Assembly: GCF_007830615.1 (NCBI RefSeq)
Contig: NZ_VLLI01000015.1
Location: 62,001 to 126,000, forward strand
Direction: 5' to 3'
DNA: 64,000 bases
Source: Mucilaginibacter frigoritolerans
GTDB lineage: Bacteria; Bacteroidota; Bacteroidia; Sphingobacteriales; Sphingobacteriaceae
The notes under the pieces: model-generated
The model's database searches: none
What the model saw: the letters and a program-made list of their open reading frames with translations, nothing else
Told to the model about the DNA's origin: nothing
In this document: piece by piece, positions 33,728-42,327 of the stretch
How positions within the stretch are numbered: position 1 is the stretch's first letter
How the letters are laid out: each line of letters begins with the position of its first letter
Position numbers and translations under genes: made by a program

Positions 33728-36691
33728 TTAAAGTTCCATGTTTATCCCTACGATAAATGATCTTGTTTTTGGATAATAGTTGTGATTATCGATGCCCGGG
33801 GTAACTGTGCCAATGTTTATTTCCGGATCAATACCGTTATAGCCAGTAAGCGTAAATAAATTGGTACCGGATGCATATACCCTTAGAGCGCGAATACTTT
33901 TTCCTAAATCTTTAAACCTATATCCTAATGATGCATTATCCAGTCTCAAATATGATCCGTTTTCCAGATACCGGTCAGAATATAAGCTTGCATTATAATC
34001 GTTATAAGACTCAGAAAGAGTAAGCTTCGGGATATTATGATTACTGGCATCTACAGGCGAGTTAAGTGTTGCCAGCGTTGCATTTAAAATTTTATTCCCG
34101 GTAACCCCTCTCATAAAAATATTGAGGTCAAAGTTTTTATAGTTTAACGTATTATTCCATCCAAAAACAAACTGTGGCTGTGCATTACCCAGATACCTTT
34201 GGTCGGCTGATGTTGGGGTGATGGTTGGCTTGCCGCTTCTATCTTCAAATTCAGATACACCATTAGCATTTTTACCTAAATAATGCAGCGTATAAAACTC
34301 ACCAACCGGATAACCGCCCTTTATTATTTGAGTGTTGATATTACTTTGCCCTGTTCCGTCCGGGTAGCCGGTATATATATAATTTAACTTATAAATATTA
34401 TTTGATAAGGAAACCACCTCGTTTTTATTATGGGCGATATTAAAATTACTGCTCCATTTTAAATTACCCGCAATTACTGGTATCGCGGTAATGCTAAGTT
34501 CAATCCCTTTATTATTCATTTCGCCTGCATTTGCATAAATTAAACTTCCGGGTGTGTAAGAAAGAGAGGCCGGTTGCTGATAGTTATAAATAATACCTGT
34601 TGTTGTTTTATTATAAATATCGATTGTGCCTGTTAGCCTATCCCTTAAAAAGGCAAAATCAACACCGGCATCCAACTGGGTGGTTTTTTCCCATTCCAGG
34701 TTTGGATTTGGATTTTGTACAGGTCCAATAGATTTAACAAATGATCCATTGTAATAAAATGACCCGGTAGAACTATTGAGCAATAAAGGAGTAAGCGGGT
34801 CAAAACCTATAGTATTGCCGGCAATACCATAACCTATCCTCAATTTCAGATCGTTAAACACGTGTTGATCTTTCATAAATTCCGCTTTAATTATTCTCCA
34901 TGCTGCAGAAGCTGATGGAAAATACCCCCAGCGATGGTTGACACCAAATGCAGACGAACCATCGCGGCGCAAGGTTCCCTGGAATAGGTACTCATCGTTA
35001 TAATTATAATTAAAGCGGGAATAAAAGGAGATTAACCTTAAGGTTGTAATAAAGGTATTACCATATAAAGGCACATAGCCGGGAGGAGCCTGCCCTAATC
35101 CTAAATTATTATAGGAGGTTGCATCAGAAGCAAAATTCACATTTGATGTTTGAAAACCATCCCCATTAGTTTCTTGCTGCCATGAGTAGCCCAGTAAAAA
35201 CTTTAAATGCTGATTATGAACAAATGAATAATCATAGGAGAAATAATTTTCAAGTACTTTTTTAGTATCCTGATAACTTGATCTTATGGCCTCCCCATTA
35301 GTATTATAAGCCAGTAAAGAGTAATGGTTAAAGTAAATATTACTATCAACTGTATGAGTTTGATAGCCTACATTTAAATTATAGGTAATGTTATGCGGAA
35401 GCGTTACCTCTACCCCTGCATTAGCCAAAGTTGTACTCATTTTGGTGTCAAACTCATTGTTTTCAATTAAGGCTAAAGGGTTATAGGTTTGTGTTCGGGT
35501 AAGGTCTTCTTTAAAGGTACCGTCGGTATTATATATGTTTAGTGTAGGTAAAAAACGTAGTACATTATAAAATACCAGTGTATCTACATCGCTTTGGCTG
35601 CTTATGGTATTGTATAAAGAAAACCGAAGTTTAACGTGGTTATTTAATGTTTTTTGTTCGATATTAAAACGGCCGGTAAATATTTCGAGCGATGACTTTT
35701 TGATAATGGCATTATCTTTTAAATAATTAAGACTGCCACTATAAATAAATTTATCCCCACCACCACTAAAACCAAGGTTATGGCTTTGTGCGCTTCCCGT
35801 TCGGCTAACTTCTTTTTGCCAGTCAGTATTCCCGCCGTTGTCATCTGTGGGAGCCAATGCTTTGTTATTTGCTTTTAAATAAGCCCGTAATTGCGCAGCG
35901 GTTGCTACATTAATAAAGCTTGAAATTTTTTGGATGGCAGCATAGGCGTTATAAGTTATTTTTACTTCGCCAGGTTTGCCCTTTCGTGTAGTAATTAGTA
36001 TAACACCGTTTGCTGCCCTGTTACCGTAAATTGCTGCCGCAGACGCATCTTTTAAAACCTCTACAGAGGCAATGTCAGATGGGCTAACCAAATCAAGCGA
36101 GGCATCAGGAACCCCATCAACTACATAAAAAGGCTGCTGCCCTAAATTTAAAGTAGATGGTCCGCGAAGAATAATAGTGGGAATGCCGTTAGGGTTACCA
36201 TCTTCACTTATATTTAAACCGGCAACCCTGCCTTGTAGTTGTTGCAAAGGAGATGTTATCACCCCTACATTTAAATCGGAAGGTAAAAGCGAAGTGACAG
36301 CACTACTTAAGTCTCTTTTAGGGGCAATACCATAACCCACCACCACCGTTTGAGTCAGCTCAATTACTGCTAATTTCATTTTAACATCAATAGCTACCAA
36401 ACCACCAGGAATAATGGTATAATTACCCAAAACCTGGTCCTGGTAACCTATGCAACTAAAAACGATGGAGTATGGGCCGCCATAAGGTATTTTACTAAAC
36501 TCGAAAATGCCCTTACTATTGGTTCTGGCATAAAAAAACACGCCATTGTTCTGCAGTTTTACGCTTACATCTGGTAAAATAATTCCCTGCTCATCTTTTA
36601 CAATGCCGGTAATTAATGGAGCAGTGGATTGAGCATGTAAAGCATACCAGCATGGCATCAATACTATAAAAAGCCACTTTTTAGTAAACAT
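33728..36691 (-). CDS. SusC/RagA-family TonB-linked outer-membrane transporter, pair 2
   Basis: A 987-residue transporter. A GTG at 36697 opens the frame, but ATG at 36691 begins the signal peptide (MFTKKWLFIVLMPCWYALHAQ), so I used that. A CarboxypepD domain (ITGIVKDEQGIILPDVSVKLQ), VVVGYGIAPKRDLSSAV, plug with FYVVDGVPDASLDLVSPSDIASVEVLKDASAAAIYGNRAANGVILITTRKG, and the barrel ending FIVGINMEL follow. It also lacks an STN domain. It is the first transporter gene after the sigma/FecR pair, 80 bp from the FecR stop. Sequence blocks match SusC of pair 1 throughout, which supports tandem duplication. Confidence 0.95.
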   Translation of the reverse strand: MFTKKWLFIVLMPCWYALHAQSTAPLITGIVKDEQGIILPDVSVKLQNNGVFFYARTNSKGIFEFSKIPYGGPYSIVFSCIGYQDQVLGNYTIIPGGLVAIDVKMKLAVIELTQTVVVGYGIAPKRDLSSAVTSLLPSDLNVGVITSPLQQLQGRVAGLNISEDGNPNGIPTIILRGPSTLNLGQQPFYVVDGVPDASLDLVSPSDIASVEVLKDASAAAIYGNRAANGVILITTRKGKPGEVKITYNAYAAIQKISSFINVATAAQLRAYLKANNKALAPTDDNGGNTDWQKEVSRTGSAQSHNLGFSGGGDKFIYSGSLNYLKDNAIIKKSSLEIFTGRFNIEQKTLNNHVKLRFSLYNTISSQSDVDTLVFYNVLRFLPTLNIYNTDGTFKEDLTRTQTYNPLALIENNEFDTKMSTTLANAGVEVTLPHNITYNLNVGYQTHTVDSNIYFNHYSLLAYNTNGEAIRSSYQDTKKVLENYFSYDYSFVHNQHLKFLLGYSWQQETNGDGFQTSNVNFASDATSYNNLGLGQAPPGYVPLYGNTFITTLRLISFYSRFNYNYNDEYLFQGTLRRDGSSAFGVNHRWGYFPSASAAWRIIKAEFMKDQHVFNDLKLRIGYGIAGNTIGFDPLTPLLLNSSTGSFYYNGSFVKSIGPVQNPNPNLEWEKTTQLDAGVDFAFLRDRLTGTIDIYNKTTTGIIYNYQQPASLSYTPGSLIYANAGEMNNKGIELSITAIPVIAGNLKWSSNFNIAHNKNEVVSLSNNIYKLNYIYTGYPDGTGQSNINTQIIKGGYPVGEFYTLHYLGKNANGVSEFEDRSGKPTITPTSADQRYLGNAQPQFVFGWNNTLNYKNFDLNIFMRGVTGNKILNATLATLNSPVDASNHNIPKLTLSESYNDYNASLYSDRYLENGSYLRLDNASLGYRFKDLGKSIRALRVYASGTNLFTLTGYNGIDPEINIGTVTPGIDNHNYYPKTRSFIVGINMEL

Positions 36692-36771
36692 ACCCACTCA
36701 ATTAATGTCCTTTATTGTATGCCTCCACAAAAAATTCATGTCATTTCACAAGTAAACTACCGTGTTTAATT

Positions 36772-37830
36772 TTATTGATTTAAAGTATACGTTGCACCGT
36801 GTTTGCTTAGAGTGAGTTTATTAAGTGTTGCAATAGTAAGCAATACATTATCCGGTTTATCTGTCCGGATATCTACATCCCCGGTAAAAGTCCTGTTTGA
36901 TAATTTGACCTTGTCGGCTTGAATCTGGATGTGATAAGTTTTTTGCAATATTTTAAAAACTTCAGCCAATGATTGGTTCTGAAATTTTATGATGCTTCCA
37001 TGTACATAAGTAGCGCCACTTGTTATGCTTTGCAATGGTTTTGAAATGGATTCGTTTTCATCAAAACTAATTACACTCACCACGTAGCTGGTTTTATCCA
37101 GAATTAACGTATGCCCGGGAGTAAGATATGTATCTGCATTGGCGGCTCTGTTTTGCTGCTGCTTAACCACAACTTTGCCCGAAAAAAGCTGCACAGTAAC
37201 TTTATTGCCGTAAGCGAATGCCGTAATTTTAAAGCTGGTTCCCAGTGCTGTTGTTGAAAGACCTTCTGCATAAACAGTAAAGGGCCGGTTTTTATCCTTT
37301 GCCACTTTAAACAAGCCTTCTCCTTTTAAATAAATATCCCTGTTTTTTTGTGTGAAGGGAAGCTGATAAACTATTTCACTTTTACCTGATAACAAAACTG
37401 TTGAACCATCTTTTAACGTCACAAGAATAGCTTTATCTGTTTTATTATAAACCGTATCATTATGATTTTTCAGTAACGAACTGGTATTGGTTACTAATGA
37501 TAGTGTTTCAGTATGCTTGTTTCTATTGATACCAAAAAACAAAGTAATACCCAGTAATACAATTATTGATGCGGCTATGCCGATAACTTTAAAACGAACC
37601 GTTTTCCTGGATTTGTCTTTATCAAGATGCTCATCTATAGCGTCGAGCATAATTTTCGAAATAACAGGATGCAGTTTTGCAGGTGTATTAAATGTTTTCC
37701 AATCTTCCTCGCCAAAATACTTATCCAGCTCTTCCGGATGCTCATCAAAATAATCGCTTACAGCAGAGCGTTCTTCCGCTGTACATTCCTGGCGAAAAAA
37801 TTTATCTATTAACTCTTCAGTAATGTTCAT
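36772..37830 (-). CDS. FecR-family anti-sigma factor (FecR domain plus DUF4974)
   Basis: A 352-residue inner-membrane regulator. Cytoplasmic N-terminus (1-80) with the sigma-binding ERSAVSDYFDEHPEELDKYF pattern, one transmembrane helix about 81-101 (VIGIAASIIVLLGITLFFG), FecR domain about 130-240 (VTLKDGSTVLLSGKSEIVYQLPF, FTVYAEGLSTTALGTSFKITAF, VTVQLFSGKVVV), and C-terminal DUF4974 about 270-350 (IIKFQNQSLAEVFKILQKTYHIQIQ). In Bacteroidota such proteins hold an ECF sigma factor until the cognate transporter signals through an STN domain. Neither nearby SusC has one, so how the signal reaches this protein is unclear. It follows the sigma gene by 97 bp. Confidence 0.93.
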   Translation of the reverse strand: MNITEELIDKFFRQECTAEERSAVSDYFDEHPEELDKYFGEEDWKTFNTPAKLHPVISKIMLDAIDEHLDKDKSRKTVRFKVIGIAASIIVLLGITLFFGINRNKHTETLSLVTNTSSLLKNHNDTVYNKTDKAILVTLKDGSTVLLSGKSEIVYQLPFTQKNRDIYLKGEGLFKVAKDKNRPFTVYAEGLSTTALGTSFKITAFAYGNKVTVQLFSGKVVVKQQQNRAANADTYLTPGHTLILDKTSYVVSVISFDENESISKPLQSITSGATYVHGSIIKFQNQSLAEVFKILQKTYHIQIQADKVKLSNRTFTGDVDIRTDKPDNVLLTIATLNKLTLSKHGATYTLNQ

Positions 37831-37927
37831 ATTTAATTAATACGTTCAGAAAACATTTTACCCCCATCAGCTTTTTTTATTTATTTAATTTTTTATTTAC
37901 AATTAATTTAAAAACAACATAAATGCA

Positions 37928-38461
37928 TCACCATAAAAAGAAAAACATTTTGATGGAATTGCGCAACTGCTTAATAGCCTTAGAAATATGATGTTCAACA
38001 GTTTTAGGTGAAATAGATAAGATACCCGCAATTTGTTTATAGGTAAACCCATGTACCCGGCTTAATTTAAAAACCTTTTTCCGCATAGCCGGGAGGTTTT
38101 CCATAGCAGCGTAAACATGAGTTAAGGTATCTTTATCCGTTAGCTGGTTGTCTTCGTATAACAGTTCGGCAGAATTACTTACCAGGTTATTGTATTTGAG
38201 TTTAACCGATTCTTTTCGCAACTCATCAATTAAAGTAGTTTTTGCAATTCTAAAGAGCTGAATATCTATTGGTAGATCATCGGCTAGTCTGCTTCTTGTT
38301 TCCCATAATTTTATATAGGTAAGCTGAACAACTTCTTGTGCCAGATATGATGACTGCGTTCGGCTATAAATATACTGGTATAACTTTGTATGATGAGACT
38401 CATATACTTCGTTAAAACATTCCCTGCTGTCGTTTTTTAAAGCGGCTACTTGCTCTGTCAT
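37928..38461 (-). CDS. RNA polymerase ECF-type sigma-70 factor
   Basis: A 177-residue sigma factor. Region 2 (about 18-85) contains YQYIYSRTQSSYLAQEVVQLTYIKLWE, and region 4 (about 115-172) contains LPAMRKKVFKLSRVHGFTYKQIAGILSISPKTVEHHISKAIKQLRN, the Bacteroidetes FecI-like type (RNA polymerase sigma-70 factor, Bacteroides expansion family 1). It should direct transcription of the downstream SusCD operons when released from the FecR protein. It is the first gene of the block. Confidence 0.93.
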   Translation of the reverse strand: MTEQVAALKNDSRECFNEVYESHHTKLYQYIYSRTQSSYLAQEVVQLTYIKLWETRSRLADDLPIDIQLFRIAKTTLIDELRKESVKLKYNNLVSNSAELLYEDNQLTDKDTLTHVYAAMENLPAMRKKVFKLSRVHGFTYKQIAGILSISPKTVEHHISKAIKQLRNSIKMFFFLW

Positions 38462-39100
38462 GATGCACTACAAAGATGTCACTGCCTTATAATTATAAAG
38501 GGTGCTGTGCATTAAATGATTGTTAAATAATTCACACTAAAAACCCCAAACATTTACTTTGCGGAATGAAACCAGGGAGCATTAAACCGGGCACCAACAT
38601 GGCTTAAACTAATCTGGGGCTTGTGTTTCAAATATGCTTTAGTTTTCTCAGTTGGGAGCCATTCTGTCCCGCAAGTACATGAAACAGCAGAAACACACCG
38701 GGCCAGGCGAAACAAGCTATCACTATAAATCAATAAGTTAACAACATCCCACGGGCCAAGCTGGGCCAAATGGGCCAAAAAATATGCTGTATCGTCCTAA
38801 AAAGTGTCCCACGGGTGGCTTATAAATCCATAATGAAAGGTGCTTGCACTTTATTAAATAGCAGCCCATGCTCTTCCTACTACATTTTTAAATGCACATT
38901 GCATTACCCAGTAAGCATGAGCGCAAAAGCACTTAAATAACAAAAGCCCGGCGCTGGGCCTGGCTCTGTCTTTCAAACATACATTTCGTTATCTCGGCTA
39001 GCGTGGCACGCTTAGCCGGGCGGGGTGTGGTCAACTTCGGTACTTAAAAGGCATTTCGTTATTTCCACCAAATGATGTGCTTCAGCCCAGAAGGAGATGC
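38462..39100. other. 639-bp gap with no sound gene; possible relic of a mobile element
   Basis: No credible CDS. A 74-residue - strand frame at 38554-38778 (Cys/Trp/His-rich, ending VGARFNAPWFHSAK) has no homologue I can name and may be part of a dispersed repeat. CCCACGGG occurs twice (38737 and 38809 areas), CATTTCGTTAT occurs twice (about 38984 and 39052), and CGGCTAGCGTGGCACGCTTAGCCG near 38995 forms an imperfect hairpin. Base use is richer in GC than the flanking cassettes. It marks the left border of the Rhs cassette array. Confidence 0.5.
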
Positions 39101-39487
39101 TTAATTTGTGTTCATACTAAAATCAGCATTTATCTTTAGCATCTTTTTTTTCTCATTAAACTCCTTGGGATTTAAAGGACCTACTATTCCCTTTTCTGGG
39201 GAGTAGTTCATTTCTTTATATATGGGTACAATAAAAAACTGGTCTTTATTGCGTTCAACGATTATATAATTGCTATCGAAGCCGATTAAGCTAAATGCTC
39301 CATCAATTAATTCGACATAATCATCATTATCATCAACCTTATAACAAATGCATTTACCAAATTTAGTGTGGTTGAAGTAGTAGCGGCCAATCAAATGTTT
39401 ATGTGAATCAAATGTATCACATGAATTAAGAATACACATTAAAATTATTATAAAAAGTTTCAGTGCATTTATTTTAAAATTGTTCAT
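39101..39487 (-). CDS. Putative immunity lipoprotein of orphan Rhs cassette 4
   Basis: A 128-residue protein with a lipoprotein leader ending LNSCDTF. The mature part is an uncharacterised beta-rich small domain (HKHLIGRYYFNHTKFGKCICYKVDDN...). It overlaps the end of the preceding orphan toxin tip by 14 bp, the arrangement of a toxin and its immunity gene. It has its own ATG, so unlike the tip it can be expressed. I do not recognise a family. The function is inferred only from position and export signal. Confidence 0.6.
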   Translation of the reverse strand: MNNFKINALKLFIIILMCILNSCDTFDSHKHLIGRYYFNHTKFGKCICYKVDDNDDYVELIDGAFSLIGFDSNYIIVERNKDQFFIVPIYKEMNYSPEKGIVGPLNPKEFNEKKKMLKINADFSMNTN

Positions 39488-39956
39488 TTCCTGGTCTATT
39501 AATAGGTTCGCTCCAAATGTACCATTGCTCTGTATTTCCCATTATTTGGTGATCTGATCTTTCCCAGTTCGGCCCCAGATCGTATGTTAAAGATTGAAAT
39601 GAAGTAATGTTATGTACAGCAAAAAATAAGTTCGTTCCATCTACCCACATATTCACCTTAAAATTTCCTACAAATTGTTCAATTGGATTTAATCCGGCAT
39701 TTATGTATCCACGAATACCAAAACCTGCATCAAAATGTGTAGCAGTGGCATCTGTCAAATCAGAGATATTTTTATATTTATTGTAAAAAAACGCCCTAGC
39801 CGCGTTAGCGCCACGTGAGTGTTATAATGCTCTTGCCACCTGGTCATTATAGAATAGTCTGTTTCTTGGACCTGAGCCTGTAAAGAATTCTTGAGTCATT
39901 TGCGCTGCCACGTTTGCCAAGTAGTGATCGCCAGGTCCCCCCGCATTGGCATCTTT
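39474..39956 (-). pseudogene. Orphan Rhs C-terminal tip, cassette 4, with internal stop
   Basis: The frame opens right after a TAA at 39957-39959 and begins KDANAGGPGDHYLANVAAQ, the same DANAGG junction as in the active Rhs gene. It runs through an internal TAA at 39822-39824 and then continues in frame (HSRGANAARAFFYNKYKN...) to the stop at 39474. There is no start codon at the junction. The DNA at the junction (39937-39953) is 17 bp identical to that of the active gene. The toxin domain is not recognised: it ends with an aromatic beta region (WVDGTNLFFAVHN, NTEQWYIWSEP). It is a silent and decaying tip followed by its putative immunity gene. Confidence 0.75.
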
Positions 39957-39970
39957 TTAATTATCAACTA

Positions 39971-40393
39971 TTAATAATTATTTATGATTTCCTGCTTTTC
40001 TGTGAATCTTATTGACTGTTTAAGGATCAAATTTCCAGCTTTATTAGGATAGAATATATTTTTAACGGAGTCTGTTGAATTAGTTCCTTTATTATAGTAA
40101 TAATGTTCTATAAATTCAATTCTGTTCTTGTAAACAATATAATCTCCGCTGACAAATATTGAATCATTTCTTGTTGCTTTTAAGAGCGAACTGCATATAT
40201 GTCGTTTAGCTCCTGCTTGGTATACGACAAAATATTCAGCATTCCAGCCCTCATCATGCACATATTTGCTTTCTTTATATATAGAATAAGAGTACTTGCC
40301 TATATTAACATTGATTAGGAAGCCCTTTTGAACGTACTCAAAAGAGCAAAGAATAATGATGAATAAAATTCCAAATGTGGTTCTCATAATCAT
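39971..40393 (-). CDS. Putative immunity protein of the Tae4-like cassette
   Basis: A 140-residue protein with an N-terminal hydrophobic signal (MIMRTTFGILFIIILCSF), so periplasmic. The rest shows no recognised domain: a beta-rich, Tyr-rich stretch (YSYSIYKESKYVHDEGWNAEYFVVY, YIVYKNRIEFIEHYYYNKG). It starts 14 bp after the stop of the Tae4-like tip. Known Tae4 immunity proteins (Tai4) are small periplasmic helical proteins; this one does not obviously resemble them. Role inferred from position. Confidence 0.6.
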   Translation of the reverse strand: MIMRTTFGILFIIILCSFEYVQKGFLINVNIGKYSYSIYKESKYVHDEGWNAEYFVVYQAGAKRHICSSLLKATRNDSIFVSGDYIVYKNRIEFIEHYYYNKGTNSTDSVKNIFYPNKAGNLILKQSIRFTEKQEIINNY

Positions 40394-40407
40394 AGATTTA
40401 TATTAAA

Positions 40408-40908
40408 TTATTTAAATATCCATAGGTGTACTCCCGTGAGTGTAACTCCAGGCTCTTCTTGACTTACATTAAAATAATTGCCGTATACCGGGCTACTACC
40501 ATTCCAAAGAGTAAAATGTCCTGTCGCATCACTCCACCCGGAAACATTAAATTGTATTATTCCTGTATAACCTGAAAAATCACTTGGACTCATTCCATTT
40601 ATGTTAGGTTGTCCATAGGTAGCATCCATATAGCTTGCCATATCTTTCACCCTAATAAAGTAATTTAGGTTGTCCGCACCTTTAAATGTTTTTCCACGTT
40701 CGTATGGTATAGGCGCACCAGATTTATTTAATGCATACGATAATCTCATTGCACAAGTATTAGCGTAACTAACTGGGTCTTGATTGTAACTTCTAAGTAA
40801 GCCTCCACCGACAAGCGCATAAGTAGATGGTACATCACCTGTCGAATAGTTTTTTAACAAGTCACTAAAACTCGGTCTTCCCTGATTGGTATCTTTAGTG
40901 TCGACCAA
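40408..40908 (-). CDS. Orphan Rhs tip, Tae4-type peptidoglycan amidase domain (silent cassette 3)
   Basis: A 166-residue frame opening at TTG directly after an in-frame TAA, with DTKDTNQGRPSF as its start, a variant of the NANxGG junction. No ATG precedes the domain, so it is not expected to be made on its own. The domain reads as the type VI amidase effector Tae4 family: NTCAMRLSYALNKSG with the nucleophile Cys (near residue 52), GKTFKGADNLNYFIRVKDMASYM, and SDATGHFTLWNG with the catalytic His (near 131). Tae4 enzymes cut between D-Glu and mDAP in peptidoglycan stems, in the periplasm of competitors. A putative exported immunity protein follows by 14 bp. Confidence 0.75.
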   Translation of the reverse strand: MVDTKDTNQGRPSFSDLLKNYSTGDVPSTYALVGGGLLRSYNQDPVSYANTCAMRLSYALNKSGAPIPYERGKTFKGADNLNYFIRVKDMASYMDATYGQPNINGMSPSDFSGYTGIIQFNVSGWSDATGHFTLWNGSSPVYGNYFNVSQEEPGVTLTGVHLWIFK

Positions 40909-40965
40909 TTAAACGGCAAAAATCAGCCCGGCTGATGCGGCCGGCCTAATGCATTTTATGTGCAC

Positions 40966-41367
40966 TTAGTTAGCGAACAAGTCATAAATCTCCAATTGCG
41001 TTTGGTTATTATTCAGACAGTATAAAATGTAACCATAAGGCCCTTGACCTTTATCATTAAAATAATACCAGCAATTAGGCTTATTTTTAATATAGGTATT
41101 TCGATACTTACCCGCTAAATAGATTGGATTATTGCCGTATTTAAAGGGGTACAATTTCGCTAATTTTGCACCATCTGACTTACTAATCAGTATATTAGCA
41201 TACCACTGTTGATCGTCGTGCACTTTCGATATAAGCTTATAGTTTTCAATATGGGTAGTTGATTTTACCATATCATCCACAAAAGTGTGGTATTTATATT
41301 GAAAGTATAAAAAAGTACCTGCAAAAAGTGTTATTATGCCTATTATAATTATTTTGATTGGTTTCAT
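40966..41367 (-). CDS. Putative immunity protein, membrane-anchored (cassette 2)
   Basis: A 133-residue protein with an N-terminal transmembrane helix (IIIIGIITLFAGTFLYFQY, residues about 5-24), and then a small soluble domain outside (HTFVDDMVKSTTHIENYKLISKVHDDQQWYANILI...). It starts 3 bp after the orphan tip at 41371-41844, as expected of a toxin/immunity pair. No family recognised. Low GC compared with the Rhs core. Confidence 0.6.
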   Translation of the reverse strand: MKPIKIIIIGIITLFAGTFLYFQYKYHTFVDDMVKSTTHIENYKLISKVHDDQQWYANILISKSDGAKLAKLYPFKYGNNPIYLAGKYRNTYIKNKPNCWYYFNDKGQGPYGYILYCLNNNQTQLEIYDLFAN

Positions 41368-41370
41368 ATA

Positions 41371-41844
41371 CTAATTTTTAGGAATTGTATTTTCAGGTGG
41401 TGTTACGCCATAAATTACCATGAAAGGCTGCCCAAATAAACTTGAACCATATCTAGTTGCAACTTCTCCCCAAAAAGTTCTTGTCCCCCAAGCTTTATGA
41501 TCGAAGTTCCACCAATCCGCATAACCCACAAAACCCGTGCTGTTATAATATAAAGTAGTTAAACCTACCGCATAGTAATAATCTGTTCCTCGAGTATCGA
41601 CAACGACTTGATAAAGCCCTTTAACATTGGGTACAGGAACACCTTTATTATTTTGGAGTTTTCCAGCTCGACGCATGTCGTTTACAAAAGCATTAAATGT
41701 ACTTTTAGTTAATCTATAATCTCGCCAATATCCATTCTCATATTGATCGAGTAAATCATTCACAACTAGAGTTCCAGCTCCATGCGCAAATGTGGGTTCC
41801 TGCTGTTGCCCCCCCGGATTAGCATTATCCGGATTAGCATTATC
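41371..41844 (-). CDS. Orphan Rhs C-terminal tip of unknown activity (silent cassette 2)
   Basis: The frame opens right after TAA at 41845-41847 and begins DNANPDNANPGGQQQEP, again the NANPGG junction, here with the NANP unit doubled. There is no ATG; a GTG at 41763 is the first possible start but falls inside the domain. The tip (about 158 residues) contains YENGYWRDYRLTKSTFNAFVNDMRR and a C-terminal block GFVGYADWWNFDHKAWGTRTFWGEVATRYGS followed by GQPFMVIYGV. I do not recognise a known toxin fold. It is paired with the membrane-anchored protein 3 bp downstream. Reading it as a stored Rhs tip rests on the shared junction. Confidence 0.7.
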   Translation of the reverse strand, partial: DNANPDNANPGGQQQEPTFAHGAGTLVVNDLLDQYENGYWRDYRLTKSTFNAFVNDMRRAGKLQNNKGVPVPNVKGLYQVVVDTRGTDYYYAVGLTTLYYNSTGFVGYADWWNFDHKAWGTRTFWGEVATRYGSSLFGQPFMVIYGVTPPENTIPKN

Positions 41845-41884
41845 TTAACAACAAGTTTTATATGCCACCCTGACTATGACCACA

Positions 41885-42307
41885 TCATTTTTTATCTACG
41901 TAAATCGTATCGGCCGGTTCTTTGACTTTATTTAATTGGATCTTTACGCTTTTTATTAATGAATGAGCAAAAATGCCCTTAAAATGGCTGGCTTTTTCAT
42001 ATTTAATTAACGAATCCACATTAAAAATGTGCAGGTAAATTTTTGAGGAGTCGGGTTCCCTATTCAAAACCCTGTCGAAAGTTAAAATTGTTTTAAAAGT
42101 ATCCGGATTAACAATATATTCTTTTAAATATTTATAACTACCTATCACGCTACTATCGGACACAAAACTATGTAACGAATAAACAATATATATGGGTTTA
42201 TTGGAACGATTTTTAACAATGGCTACCTTACTAGCCCAATCGCACCCAGTTATAAAAAAAATTGCAATTAAAATAAGGGTAACACTAACATAAAATTTGC
42301 TTTTCAT
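41885..42307 (-). CDS. Putative immunity lipoprotein of the metallopeptidase-like cassette
   Basis: A 140-residue lipoprotein (leader ending FFITGCDW). The mature part is a beta-sandwich-like domain of unknown family (VAIVKNRSNKPIYIVYSLHSFVSDSS...). It starts 20 bp after the zincin-like tip and fits as its immunity protein. The lipobox implies inner- or outer-membrane location, so the cognate toxin should act in the periplasm. Confidence 0.6.
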   Translation of the reverse strand: MKSKFYVSVTLILIAIFFITGCDWASKVAIVKNRSNKPIYIVYSLHSFVSDSSVIGSYKYLKEYIVNPDTFKTILTFDRVLNREPDSSKIYLHIFNVDSLIKYEKASHFKGIFAHSLIKSVKIQLNKVKEPADTIYVDKK

Positions 42308-42327
42308 ATAAATATTTCTGTTATTCT

